Positions 1 to 64,000 of a stretch of DNA of 64,000 nt are shown piece by piece; positions within the stretch are counted from its first letter, which is position 1; each line of letters starts with the position of its first letter. The position numbers and the translations under genes were made by a program. The notes under the pieces were generated by a model. That model made no database searches and was not told where the DNA came from. It worked only from the letters and a program-made list of their open reading frames with translations. The stretch covers positions 10,926,001 through 10,990,000 of the forward strand of contig NC_091013.1 of the NCBI RefSeq assembly GCF_041296385.1. Direction: 5' to 3'. The stretch comes from Aphelocoma coerulescens. Lineage: Eukaryota; Chordata; Aves; Passeriformes; Corvidae.

Positions 1-54166
<54,166 letters not shown>

Positions 54167-54178
<12 letters not shown>

Positions 54179-54264
54179 GGAGCCTTTTCCACATGGCAGA
54201 CGACCTGGGAAGAGCGATGGAAACCTTAGTGACCGTGATGACCGACAACAAGGTGTTAGAATAG
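54167..54264 (+). CDS. DMD: DMD exon 79, alternative frame when exon 78 is skipped
   Basis: Joined directly to exon 77, the exon completes Gly and reads HNVGSLFHMADDLGRAME, then TLVTVMTDNKVLE, and stops at TAG (54262-54264): 31 residues after the Gly. This is the known founder or embryonic dystrophin tail made by exon 78 skipping, and the length equals the human 31. It is more hydrophobic than the canonical end, with an amphipathic pattern (LFxMADDLGRAMETLVTVM). Only the last five residues (NKVLE) differ clearly from the human end. Codon-level preservation across birds and mammals supports real use. Confidence 0.93.
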
Positions 54265-54892
54265 CAAGATGTGTTTTACAACTTCAGGCGTTCCGCATGG
54301 TTTTTATAATATTCATACTACAAAGAGGATTAGACTGTAAGAGTTTACAAGAAAACAAATCTATATTTTTGTGAAGGGTAGTGGTACTATACTGTAGATT
54401 TCAGTAGTTTCCTAAGTCTGTTACTGTTTTGTTAACAATGGCAGGTTTTACACGTCTATGCAATTGTACAAAAATTCTAAGAAAACTACATGTAAAATCT
54501 TGATAGCTAAATAACTTGCCATTTCTTTATATGGAACGCATTTCGGGTTGTTTAAAAAAAATTTATAACAGTTATAATGAAAGATTGTAAACTAAAGTGT
54601 GCTTTATAAAAATAATTGTTTATAGAAACCCCCTTAAAAAAAAACACAAAAAAATATACTGAGGCAGTGCATTTGTTTAGTTTCATTTCAGCTCTGTAAC
54701 TGCATCAGAGAGATTCATGTCCTGTGTTCTTTTCCTTGCCTATCAAAAAGAAAAAAAAAAAAAGTATTTCCTGCAGTGACACCAGAATGGCCACCTTACA
54801 TTTCTCATTGGTTTTGTCTGATTAGGGCTGGCTTAGAACAAATAACCAAAAAACCTGAACTTCCAATGAAGGTAGTTACATTTTATCTTTCC

Positions 54893-54898
54893 AATAAA
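54893..54898 (+). promoter_or_regulatory. DMD: AATAAA in 3'UTR, possible proximal poly(A) signal
   Basis: Canonical hexamer in CCAATAAAATTAAG about 0.7 kb after the canonical stop. Use here would remove the distal conserved block. No clear GT-rich element follows at the usual distance except TGTCCTGGTTTTGG near 54920. Confidence 0.35.
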
Positions 54899-56053
54899 AT
54901 TAAGAATTACATGACTTACTGTCCTGGTTTTGGACAGCAATTAGCAACTACACAGCTAGTTTGCAATAATTAAATGAAAGAGCACATTACATGACAGAGC
55001 CTGCAAAAAAAAAAAATTAATTAAAAGAAAAAACTCGGATGAAAGAAGGAAAGAATTTAATGACCATCCTGTGTGCCAGTGTTTCCTCTGCTGACTAAAT
55101 TCCTGGATACTATTACTAAAGGAACGTAGACACTGCCTTACTGGTTTGAGCCCTGGGGCTCGGTGGCTCAGCAGGACTGGGGACGGCTCTCCCCCTGCTG
55201 CCACCACCTGTGTCACCTCTGCTGCAGAGGAGAGAAGAGAGGGAGGTGTTCCCCCCTGGCTCCCTGTGCGCTCAGCTTCTGACCCGAAGCACGAGTGGGT
55301 TAACCCACTGAGCCCTGTCCAGCTGCCTGTGCTGGTAATGAGCATGGAGCTCCTCGACCCTCTGGAAGAGGAACCCAGAGCTTTCCACTGGAGGTGTCTC
55401 ATCCTGCTGCAGCAGCCGGTCCCAAGGAGCTGTGGTGCTGTGGGCCACCTTTGGGAAAGGCTGTGGAAGAGTTACTGCTGTTCTTGCCTCGAATGGTGAT
55501 CAGGTGAAGGTAGTCACACTGCTTCATGAATATTTATCACCAAAACAAAGGTCCTGGTCCTTTCTCCTCCCCCGTTTCTCTGTACAAGTAACCCCCCAAC
55601 AATTAACAATAACGTGAGAGAGAGGAGCTGATAGAGAAAGAGATAAGCCGGTTTGACTGCAGCTCGTGAGAGAGAGGTTTGGGTATGAGGTGCTGTCAGC
55701 AAAAGCTTTACCACTTCATTTTCTTAACCAGCTTTTAATTTTACCTTAAAATATATAGAAACACAACCATCTGACTTTATATTGCAAGAGTAAAAAAATC
55801 TGTTACCTCTTCTTGTATGAAGTGTAATTAAACTTGGGAAAGATTTTATTTTGAATGCTAGTTAACATTGAACATGGCTAGTCATGCTATTTCTACCTCA
55901 CTTTGGTTTTGTGGTGTTCCTGACAATGACATACGACAATGTTACATCATCACCACGTGTCCACTGTGTGACCAGGTCTCATTGTTTAAGTAGTAACAAC
56001 AATGTTAATCATTTACAAAAATAAGTACAATCCCCCCAAACCTCTGCTTTCCT

Positions 56054-56059
56054 AATAAA
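56054..56059 (+). promoter_or_regulatory. DMD: AATAAA in 3'UTR, internal
   Basis: Hexamer in CCTAATAAAGAGC, within the distal conserved block, followed by T-rich sequence. Could be a minor site; the signal at 56623 is better supported. Confidence 0.3.
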
Positions 56060-56622
56060 GAGCTTTTTTAACAATTTATTACAATAGGAACCCTCACTAT
56101 TTCTCATGGCCTTTTTTATCAGAAGGTTTAACTTGTGATTTGAGAGAGAGTTGGGTTTCTTCTTTTTTCCCCCCTTATACGTTAAACCTTCTCTTCAGAA
56201 AAATTATGGAGGAAAAACAGATTGCACGATTGTTTTCATCAGGGTTTTGTTTGTTTTACTTTCTAGATCTTAGTTTTGGAGTGAGTCTGTCAAAAAGTAT
56301 TTAAAAAGTTGAAAGCTTTATTGCTGCTTTTTTAAGCATAATTTGGGAATTATTTCATATTCCTTATAATGACAAAGTATTAAACCGTAAAACATAATCA
56401 GTGTAGTTGAATACATAAATACCATATGGCATGTTACTTCATCGTTACTCAGTACTGGTTTATTACTTGGATATCATAATATATTGTGTTTTAACACCAA
56501 CACTGTAACATTTACTAATTATTTTTATAAACTTCTGTTTTACTGCATTTTTTCACAACATACCAAATTTCACCAAATATATGCCTTACTATTGTATTAT
56601 ATACTGCTTTACTGTGTATATC

Positions 56623-56628
56623 AATAAA
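56623..56628 (+). promoter_or_regulatory. DMD: Main poly(A) signal of DMD
   Basis: AATAAA in TATCAATAAAGCACGCAATT, matching the context I recall for the end of human dystrophin mRNA. Cleavage would fall about 10-20 nt downstream, near GTTATAAAAG (56641-56650). Sequence similarity to the human mRNA stops there. Confidence 0.9.
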
Positions 56629-57611
56629 GCACGCAATTATGTTATAAAAGGTGCAGGAGTTTTTGTGGAGGTTCAGCACTCACCCAGCACATCTCCCCAG
56701 CAATCCTTGCCATACTGCCCCTGGCCAAACCCCTCTGCTGGCAGCACCTCAGTGCCTCAGCTCTCCCTGGTTTGGGTTTTTCTCCCCTGCTGAAGCTGTG
56801 AACTTCCTGTGCTCCCCAGGCTTTTGGGGGTTTGCCTGCTCCACACCCAAGAGGACCTTCAGAACAGATTGGTTCAGTCCATGCCACCAGGATTAATGTT
56901 AGGAAAGCCCTGTCTGAGGCTTTGGGAAGTGGATGTTCCCATCAGAGAGGCTGATCACACATCACCCTTATCTCGGAAATGTGTAGGCTTTGATACCCAG
57001 ATTCCCCCCAGCTGTGTCATGATGCTGTCTTTGAGCCACCTTTTGGTGGTAGAAATAATGTGATGAAAGATAATAAAATACAAAGGCAAAACCAGCATAT
57101 GTTTGCCCATGATTTCGATAATGCAGTGAAGGAGAAGCTGGGAATTTCCTAATTTCATTCACTTGAGGAAATAAATACACATCCCACATCTACTCTCCCA
57201 GACTCAGTTACTCTGGATTCACTCCTACATAAGTGAATCAGTGTGTGCCTTGCTGTGTTGAAGTCTTCCCTGAAGACCATACAATTCACAATGCACTGCA
57301 GCCCCCAGTGATGACTATTTGAATTCAATTAAGCAAGAGGGAGGATAGCTCCACTCCTTTGCCCTACACCTGCAACCCCATGATTTATGACTCCCAACAT
57401 CCCATCAATAAAACCTGGTGTTCCTGAGTGGCTCTTAGGAATGTTTTCCATATGTATGTTCAGCAAAATATCCTCCTTATTATAAGGACTGGTCAGTGTG
57501 TTTCCTTTGCTCTCTGGGCAGAGGGGAAAATTAGTTCTCTTTGAGTTTGTCTGCCTTGTTAACGTGCAGCCATTTACTCCTGGACTTCACAGTCTTTGCT
57601 TTACCTTTTCA

Positions 57612-57662
57612 GTAGATGGATGGCTAGATAGATAAATAGATAGATAATAGATAGATTAGATA
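57612..57662. repeat. GATA/GATT-like tetranucleotide run (imperfect)
   Basis: About 50 nt of imperfect AGAT/GATA units (GGATGGCTAGATAGATAAATAGATAGATAATAGATAGATTAGAT in two-unit patches). A decayed microsatellite about 1 kb after the DMD poly(A) site. Confidence 0.85.
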
Positions 57663-57762
57663 TAAATCCTGAGGCCCTTCTAGCCAGGTCAGCGACACTG
57701 GGGGGGGTTGGGTGTTCCCTTCTCAGTGAGGCCACATGTCTCCTCTACTCCCCTCTGCCCAG

Positions 57763-58490
57763 CACAGTGTCAGACCTTTACAGTTCAGGGCAGTACATGT
57801 TGGCCATCTGCTGCACGGCCCTTGATCGCTGCCTCTCAGCCAGTGAGTGCTGCCCAGCCCAGCCCTGGGCTTGCTGCTGCACTTCGGGAGCCCAGCACAC
57901 CCCTGGAGCCCCATGGGGCTGTGTGGGCAGTGATGGGGCAGGAGAAACCAGAGAGGGGGACAGCTAAGCTGGGAGGAAAAAGCACCCGTGTCTTTTCAGC
58001 TAGCATGGGGAAAAGAGGGAAAGCAATGGTGTGCAGGATGCAGAAAAGATCTGCAGCTGCCAGTTTGTGTGGTTCACTCCATGGCGGTGCCTGCAGCAGA
58101 GCATCCCCGGCCTCACTGGGCTGGGCAAGTGCCTGGAGTGCTGCATGAAGCAGGAGTGCTTCCAAACCCACCCACGTGCAACCAGCATTAGCTGCCTGCA
58201 CTGCTTTCCCAGGGATATTCCTACTGTGGTGTTCCATACAGCCACCTCTGCACAGGGTGCCCTGCAGTGAAGGACAGCTACCAGCCTTGTGCAGGGTGGG
58301 GCTGAAGGGTTGACACCCTGCAGAAAGGATCTCTCTCCCCCCCTGCAAAGGTGCAGGAGCAGCAGGACCCACCTGGGGCCCAGCCCCAGCCCAGCACTGT
58401 GGGCACTGCTCTGGCTGTGACCCATTTTGGCTGCCTCTGGGCACGTGTGTGCAGTCAGGCTGAAAACCAATAAATCTTCCTCTTTTTGAC
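57763..58490 (+). other. Possible terminal exon of an unannotated transcript
   Basis: A GC-rich block bounded by an acceptor-like pyrimidine tract (CTCCTCTACTCCCCTCTGCCCAG, AG at 57761-57762) and by an AATAAA at 58469-58474 followed by T-rich sequence. All frames are cysteine/serine/proline-rich and I recognise none. It could be the last exon of a non-coding RNA, a retrocopy remnant, or chance. No partner exon or splice donor is assigned. Confidence 0.2.
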
Positions 58491-60413
58491 TCAGGCTCAC
58501 CAGGAATTTGTTTCGGCTCTGAGCAAGCATATCAGCTTGCTAGAAAGTGCCATAAATCTGTGCAAGAAAAATGGGCCTGCTGAGACCAACTAAGGTGTAA
58601 CATTTCCATACATGAACCCCATGAGCTGATAATGCTGCTCACCAGCTGAGGAATATGACTGTAGCAAATAAGTAGTAGCTCACAGTGCCAAAAACTTGGT
58701 ATAAAATCGCCCGTGGTTAAAGGAGTGATGAGAGTTAAGGAAATCTTGGAGCTTAAGTGAACTGTGGGACTTCACAAATACAAGGTGCTTTTCAGCCTAT
58801 TGCCTAAACCCCTGCTGCTTGCCAACCCAAGGCTCATATTAGTCAGCTTGGCAATTGTTTACGAGATGTAAAAGCTTCTTTTTGTTGTTATTATCTGAGC
58901 ATTACAATGGATATGCCATTTATTTAATAGCTGGCACATGCTTGTAAAAAGCCGAGTCCAAGCAAGTTCTCCCTATTTGCTCACATAAGCAACCCAGTGC
59001 TTCTAAGACCTTCTCTCTCTTTCTCATGCCCCTCTATGCACACAGGCACAGATACAGAGAAAGAAAAAACAACAGAACAGGATTTTATTGTTTTTCTTGC
59101 TGAATGGAAGAGGTTTTTTCTCAAAAAAAATCTTCTCCAGGAATAACAGCATCCTCACACCAACCTACTGTATGTCCAAATTTGCAGCAAGTGTTAAAAA
59201 AATAAAAGAGAGAGATCATTATATACATATATTTCTATAACAGGAAACCAATAAATTAGGTTAATTCACTCAGCATTCCTATATTTGCTTCCTTCACACA
59301 TGCTCTACTTGATGACCCAAACCAACAACACGGAGCACTGTTTTGGAAATATAATCTCTTTCAGACCATGAACAACAATATAAGGAAGAGGAGGGTCTTT
59401 AAGAACACATTAGTATATAAATTCAAGGACAAATTTAGTAAATCCATCACTTAGACCTCCATGAGGCTGTAGAAGATGGCTTGGTCCCTGGCACATGTGA
59501 TCTTACTTTTTCATGCCTATGAGCTATGAAGCTGCCTCCAGCATCTCCACATCTCCCAGCTGCTGCAGCTCACTGCCACCACTCTGCTGTGTGCAAGGGA
59601 GAGAAAGAGAGCCACATCCCTGCTCACCCCCAAAGCTGTGCTCCCACCTCAGCAAGGCAGAAGCTCCTTCTCTTCAGGCTCTTCAGAGGCAGCCAGCAAA
59701 CAGCTGAGACGCTGACCTGTGAGGCAACGTGGTCCAGCTGGGGAGCACAGCAGTCTCCACCTGGACCACACAGGTCAGGCCTTGTGTGGTCATTCAGGGG
59801 ACAAAAGAGACAGAGTGAAACCCCAAAGTGTTTGGAGGAACAGAAGTCAGGTGTCATGGATATAGGGAGATTTACACAAGGGTGTTTTTATACACTGGTG
59901 GTGTTGCAACACACTGTGAGGTTAGAGCAGTTTCAGACCAGGTACCATGTCCCAAAAGAAGACTAAAACTGTTCAATTAAAACTGTTCAATCTCCTTGCT
60001 GTTCAGTTTGCACTAAAGATGCCCTTCCTGATAGCCTCTGGTGGGCTAGTACATCATCAAAAGTATCATAATGAGAGGATTTTTGCTTCTGCATCAGGGT
60101 AATTTTTAGTTGTGCCTCATTCACCAAACAAATGGGTTTATTCTAACACTGATGTAGGAGATGCTTCTTTTCTCACAGAAGATTAATGGCAGTTGCCAAT
60201 ACAATTCCCTGCTGCATCCCACAGTGAATGTTTAGACAAAGGCTGCAACTAGCTGCAGATGATAAGACAAGAAACTACTGGGTTTTTTTCTACCAACCAC
60301 AAACATATGATTAGAAATTAGAAAATATTAGGTATGCTAGAATAAAGGCTGGATACATGAACACATACCAGTATGCACACAGACAGACAGAAGCATGAAA
60401 CACAAGCCTTCCT

Positions 60414-60446
60414 TGTGTGTGTGTACATTCATGCACACACACACGT
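60414..60446. repeat. Short TG and CA runs
   Basis: A TGTGTGTGTGT run and a CACACACACAC run about 10 nt apart around ACATTCATG. Minor microsatellite in intergenic DNA. Confidence 0.75.
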
Positions 60447-63400
60447 CCCCAGACGTGCTCACACAAGCCCTTTGCTCTCCTGAGCCTGGGAACCATTCAA
60501 TTAAAAAAAAACCTAACCGGAATCAGTTATGTCAAAATAGATAAAGCCTGACAACATGCATTAATTCAGCTTTATGTTAAATTACAACAGCCTGTGTTTT
60601 GCAGCAGCAGAGCAGTATTTTATGAAGCAGTTGCTGAAGTTCCTTCAGGAATTTTGATTCCTAAGGAAGTGGCCGTAAGCACATTGGCTCAATCTAATGT
60701 CTGCTTTTGTTATTCCTCTGAAACACCTGGAAGAGCTGGCATGGCCTTCCAGTCTTGGCAGAAGATAATAAAGGCATCAAGCCTATAACTTAGCCTCTCT
60801 CATCTTTTCTTCCCTCCCTTCTTTTTTTTTTTTTAACCTCACTTATAAGCTCAAAGCCTTTCTTCAGCAAGACCTTGCAGGCAGACAAACGCCACTAAGT
60901 CTTTCAATGACTTACCATGCATGTGGTTTTTTCTACCTGTTCTTGTCGGCTTCCTCTTCTACATAAAGAAAAATTAAAAGTCAAAACAGTACATGAAGGG
61001 AAAAGACCATTTGGATCTCTAGGTCTTTTAGCTGCAGGTACTCATATGATGCCCCAGAATTCCCTGTTTTCATACTGAAAAGCTGTAGTTCTGTAGGCTT
61101 TTATCAGATGCTATGAACACAGTACATGGGGGTCTCTACCCCCACTTTTTTCAGTATATAAGGATTCCTTAAAAATGTCTCTAGTCCTTAGGATACTCTG
61201 TGTCTCCCCCACCAAAAAAAGGTGACTTTTACTTTGCAGTCACCCATTTTTTGCTTCTGATGTCCTGGCCTGGTTGCCCTCAGTGCCCTGCAGTGCTGGA
61301 CAACGGAAGGCAGCCCCAGCTGTACCGCTGTCATCAGGCACTTCCCTCTCCCACCCAGGCTGCCTGTCCCTTTACCCATCCTCACCTCCACCCCCATCCC
61401 ACACTGTGCTCATGTGCAGTCGAATGGAATGGTGCCCCAGGCCTCCCCTTGGCCCACAGCACCAACCCCACCCCCCACCACCCTCCACCTCTTGGTGACA
61501 AGGATGCCCCCATTCCCACCCCACTCTGGCACAGGCTGCTGCCAAAATCCCCCATGACTGAAGCCACCCAGAGCTCTCCATCACGTGGCCATGATGGGCT
61601 GTGCCTGCCACAGCCTCATTACCCCCTCTCCCCTCAAGTTTTTAACTAACCCCGTGAACATCATCTCACCACAAACCTGATCCAGGGATCCCTTCCAGTG
61701 CAATTCATTTGCTTAACACTCCGTGTTGCCTTTCCTCCTGCTGAGGTTTTTATTCCCCTCCACTAATTTCCCTACTGAGTCTCATTTTTTCGTGCTTCAT
61801 TAACATTTTCCTTTGTGCCACTTCTAATACATAGCTTTACTTACAGGGCAGGCTCTGCCTCCCCTGGCCCCCATCTCCCATTCCTGCTGGGCTCTCTGCT
61901 TGCTCTCCCTACACTTAGGCACACGTAGGCCTGGGGTCCCATTCCTCCCTTGTAAGCTTGGGCTTGATTTTCTGTCTTTTACTCTCAATATCTCTAACAC
62001 TGAAGACTTTCAGTGAGAGATTAATTTTTATTTTAATGTATTGATGCAGGTGATTACAATCTCTGTAGGAAGGTATGCTCCTTCTCCTTTGATTTTTAGG
62101 TGGGTTTTTTCCTTGTTTTGTGTCTTTGAGGAGTTTGGGGGTTTTGGTTTTGTTCTTTTTAAGGACAGGTGTTGTCACCTTGCTTGCTTCTGGAGTTTGT
62201 GTTTGCCCACACGACCAATAAGGCTGCATAACCCCCGGTGAACCGTGACTGCCAAAGGACTCTGCTTCCAAAGGGGACTGCAAACTACACAGGCTCATGT
62301 CCTGTGAAGGCAATTCACTCAAGTGCCCTATTTTATTTTTATTTTTAAAGAGATAAACACACAAAGTCATTGTTCAGTGTGCTTGTGGATACCTGCACCT
62401 CTCAGAACGGCTTTACTGCAGACCTGGCAGCCAAAGCTGAAGTATGTTACTGAGAAAATCAGGCACCAAACGCATTTTGCTGCTTACCTACACCCACCCC
62501 TCAGCTCTGAGGGGCTTAGAGAGGTGAGAGGCAAAGCCCGTGGTCACAAGCCCAGCTGGATAAATGTCAGGCAACAGCAGCTCTCAGGTGCTCAGCGTAC
62601 TGGGGATGGCAGTGGCTGTTGCTACAGGCACCAGAGCAGGGAATGATAATGCCAAAGCAGACTGAGGGGGAAAGGGCAACACAGGATATCTCCATTTCAC
62701 TTCAAATATAGCTCCAAATTAACTGCAGTGAGTAATTACCTGTGAAAAAAGGATAGTGATGGCTCTGTAGTTTAGAGGAAAACTCCTTTAGCAGCAGGCT
62801 GCAAGAGGCACTTCTGATTTCTCCTGCCATAAAAGGGCATTTTTTTGCTTTTGTATGAGAAAAGAAATCACAGCCATGAAGCAGCTCACATCAGTTATTG
62901 CTAAGGCAGCTGTTTCATTATGGCATGCACTACTGGGTATTGTATTTTCCAGGCTATTGACTGCTGTGCTCGGGTGGGCTTCCCACCCATTCCCCCCAAC
63001 CCCAATGGAAGGATTCCATTTTCATGGAAAAGGTGACATTTTCTCAGCTCCTGTGCACATAGTTTTTCTCCAGCTAGGCTCTGTGTATGATCCCAGACCT
63101 TTGATCCTTGCCTAGCACCTGCAGAATAACTTTCCTGACTCAGTTTATACAAATTATTTGACCTTTTTCCTTTTGCCTTCAGTCACAAAGCCCTAAACTG
63201 CCAAGAAGTGCCAGCTGAGTGTGGCACAGCCTTCCAGCATCCCACAGAAAGAACAGAGCATTGGGATGCCTGTTGAGGCAGGGTTTTCATTAACAATGAC
63301 ACTCATTGCCTACAGCTTCCTGGCTTCCCAGGCCAGGTGAGAGCATTGCTGGTTGGCATCTTGCCTTTAGTTCCCTTTCCCCTTTCCTACAGCTTTTCTT

Positions 63401-64000
63401 CTGCCTGGGAGTTGCCACTGTGACCTGGCTGCAGCTGCCACTCCCACAGTGGGGCCACACACATGCTTCACCCCTCAGGAAACTACAAACCACAACAGCC
63501 TTTTTGTGGGGTCAGGGCTGGTCAAGAGCCACCTTCTTCTTCCTCACCATCTTCACAATGATTAGAGTTATTTAAGAGAAGAACAGCACAAAAGTGAGTC
63601 ATCCCAAAAGACCCTGTGGACTGGGGGAGGCTCAGTGGAGAGACCCTCACTTCCCTCATTGTCCCCATGCCACATCCCAGAGCCAAGGCTTTGCACCTGC
63701 CTAGGGCTCTTCTGCCCTTTCCTACAACACTTTAAAGGATAGTGTGTGTGGGATGATGGTGGGACCTTTAGCCTCTGTGCAGTATGAGGCTTCTGGCATC
63801 CAGAAACCTCTCCCCTTCCTTCTGGGGAAGGAGTTTTAACCTAAGGTAAAGATGCCACCTAAATTTGGCATTTCCAAAGTCTGGGAACCTAACAGTCTCA
63901 CCTATAAAAGGAATGCTATTGAAGTTAGTGCTCCTGGTCTTACTCCGTTCCCTTTTTCCTTCCCCATCCCTGTTGCCTCCTCTGCCCTCACTCTGCAGCT

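Larger units (their letters stand above)
54179..56645 (+). other. DMD: DMD 3' untranslated region (exon 79)
   Basis: About 2.47 kb. Two blocks resemble the human dystrophin 3'UTR as I recall it: about 54280-54676 (for example CGCATGGTTTTTATAATATT, GGTTTTACACGTCTATGCAA, AACTTGCCATTTCTTTATAT) and about 55795-56645 (CATGCTATTTCTACCTCACT, GAGCTTTTTTAACAATTTAT, TAACACCAACACTGTAACAT). The middle, about 54700-55740, shows no match I can recall and includes a GC-rich part near 55140-55500. The cleavage site is placed shortly after the AATAAA at 56623 and is approximate. Confidence 0.88.
56646..64000. other. Intergenic region downstream of DMD
   Basis: About 7.35 kb without a recognised protein gene, CR1 copy or RNA gene. 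It contains a GATA-like run (57612-57662), a GC-rich block with exon-like ends (57763-58490), a TG/CA-rich stretch (60414-60446) and C-rich sequence around 61330-61660. Open frames (57836-58444 minus, 202 codons; 59526-59966; 61200-61649) are low-complexity or proline/serine/cysteine-rich with no known domain. Confidence 0.8.

Noticed and set aside
54916..55735. LTR retrotransposon in the 3'UTR (TGTCCTGGTTTTGG start)
   Set aside because: The start resembles some bird LTRs, but I could not find a matching end, a target duplication of the usual size or a family-specific body, so I list it only as an insert-like segment.
57836..58444. 202-codon minus-strand frame downstream of DMD
   Set aside because: Overlapping long frames exist in several other phases of the same GC-rich block, which points to composition rather than coding. 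I keep only a low-confidence terminal-exon idea on the + strand.
61200..61649. 149-codon proline/histidine-rich frame
   Set aside because: C-rich low-complexity sequence with no domain; the opposite strand is also open.

Overview
The window is vertebrate genomic DNA and almost certainly avian. It holds the 3' end of the dystrophin gene (DMD) on the + strand. Twelve short coding exons and a long terminal exon can be placed by translation. Their exon lengths and splice phases equal those I recall for human DMD exons 67 to 79. Evidence for a bird: truncated CR1 LINE 3' ends are the only interspersed repeat family I recognise; repeat load is low; several replacements relative to human fit what I recall of chicken dystrophin (for example ...PGKPVREATM at the C terminus). 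I cannot name the species.

Layout: 1-2369 is the tail of intron 66 (exon 66 lies off the left edge). Exons 67-69 (2370-13068) encode the end of the EF-hand-like region and the ZZ zinc finger, which with the upstream WW and EF-hand parts binds beta-dystroglycan. Exon 70 (18058-18194) follows the ZZ module. Exons 71-74 (18966-28183) are four cassettes, each a multiple of 3 nt long, in the syntrophin-binding region. Exons 74-75 (28025-35224) carry the leucine-heptad coiled coils that pair with dystrobrevin. Exons 76-78 (35573-47866) are the distal tail. Exon 79 (54167 to about 56645) has 12 coding nt and about 2.47 kb of 3'UTR ending just after an AATAAA. The splice sites visible in the window are all GT/AG.

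The same terminal exon can be read in a second frame when exon 78 is skipped, giving a 31-residue hydrophobic tail instead of the 14-residue hydrophilic end. That frame is intact.

The introns hold four CR1 fragments (all in the + orientation), a 16-copy TGGGA pentanucleotide array, a dinucleotide run, a GATA-like run downstream of the gene, and an old direct duplication of about 160 bp in intron 76. The final 7.3 kb (56646-64000) is intergenic with no recognised protein gene; one GC-rich block there looks somewhat like a terminal exon. I saw no tRNA, rRNA, CRISPR array, retroviral gene or bacterial-type feature. Most open frames outside the listed exons look like chance ORFs.

I found no new multi-gene system. 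The most informative signals are the dual-frame exon 79, the split conservation of the 3'UTR, the intron 76 duplication and the G-rich array in intron 67.
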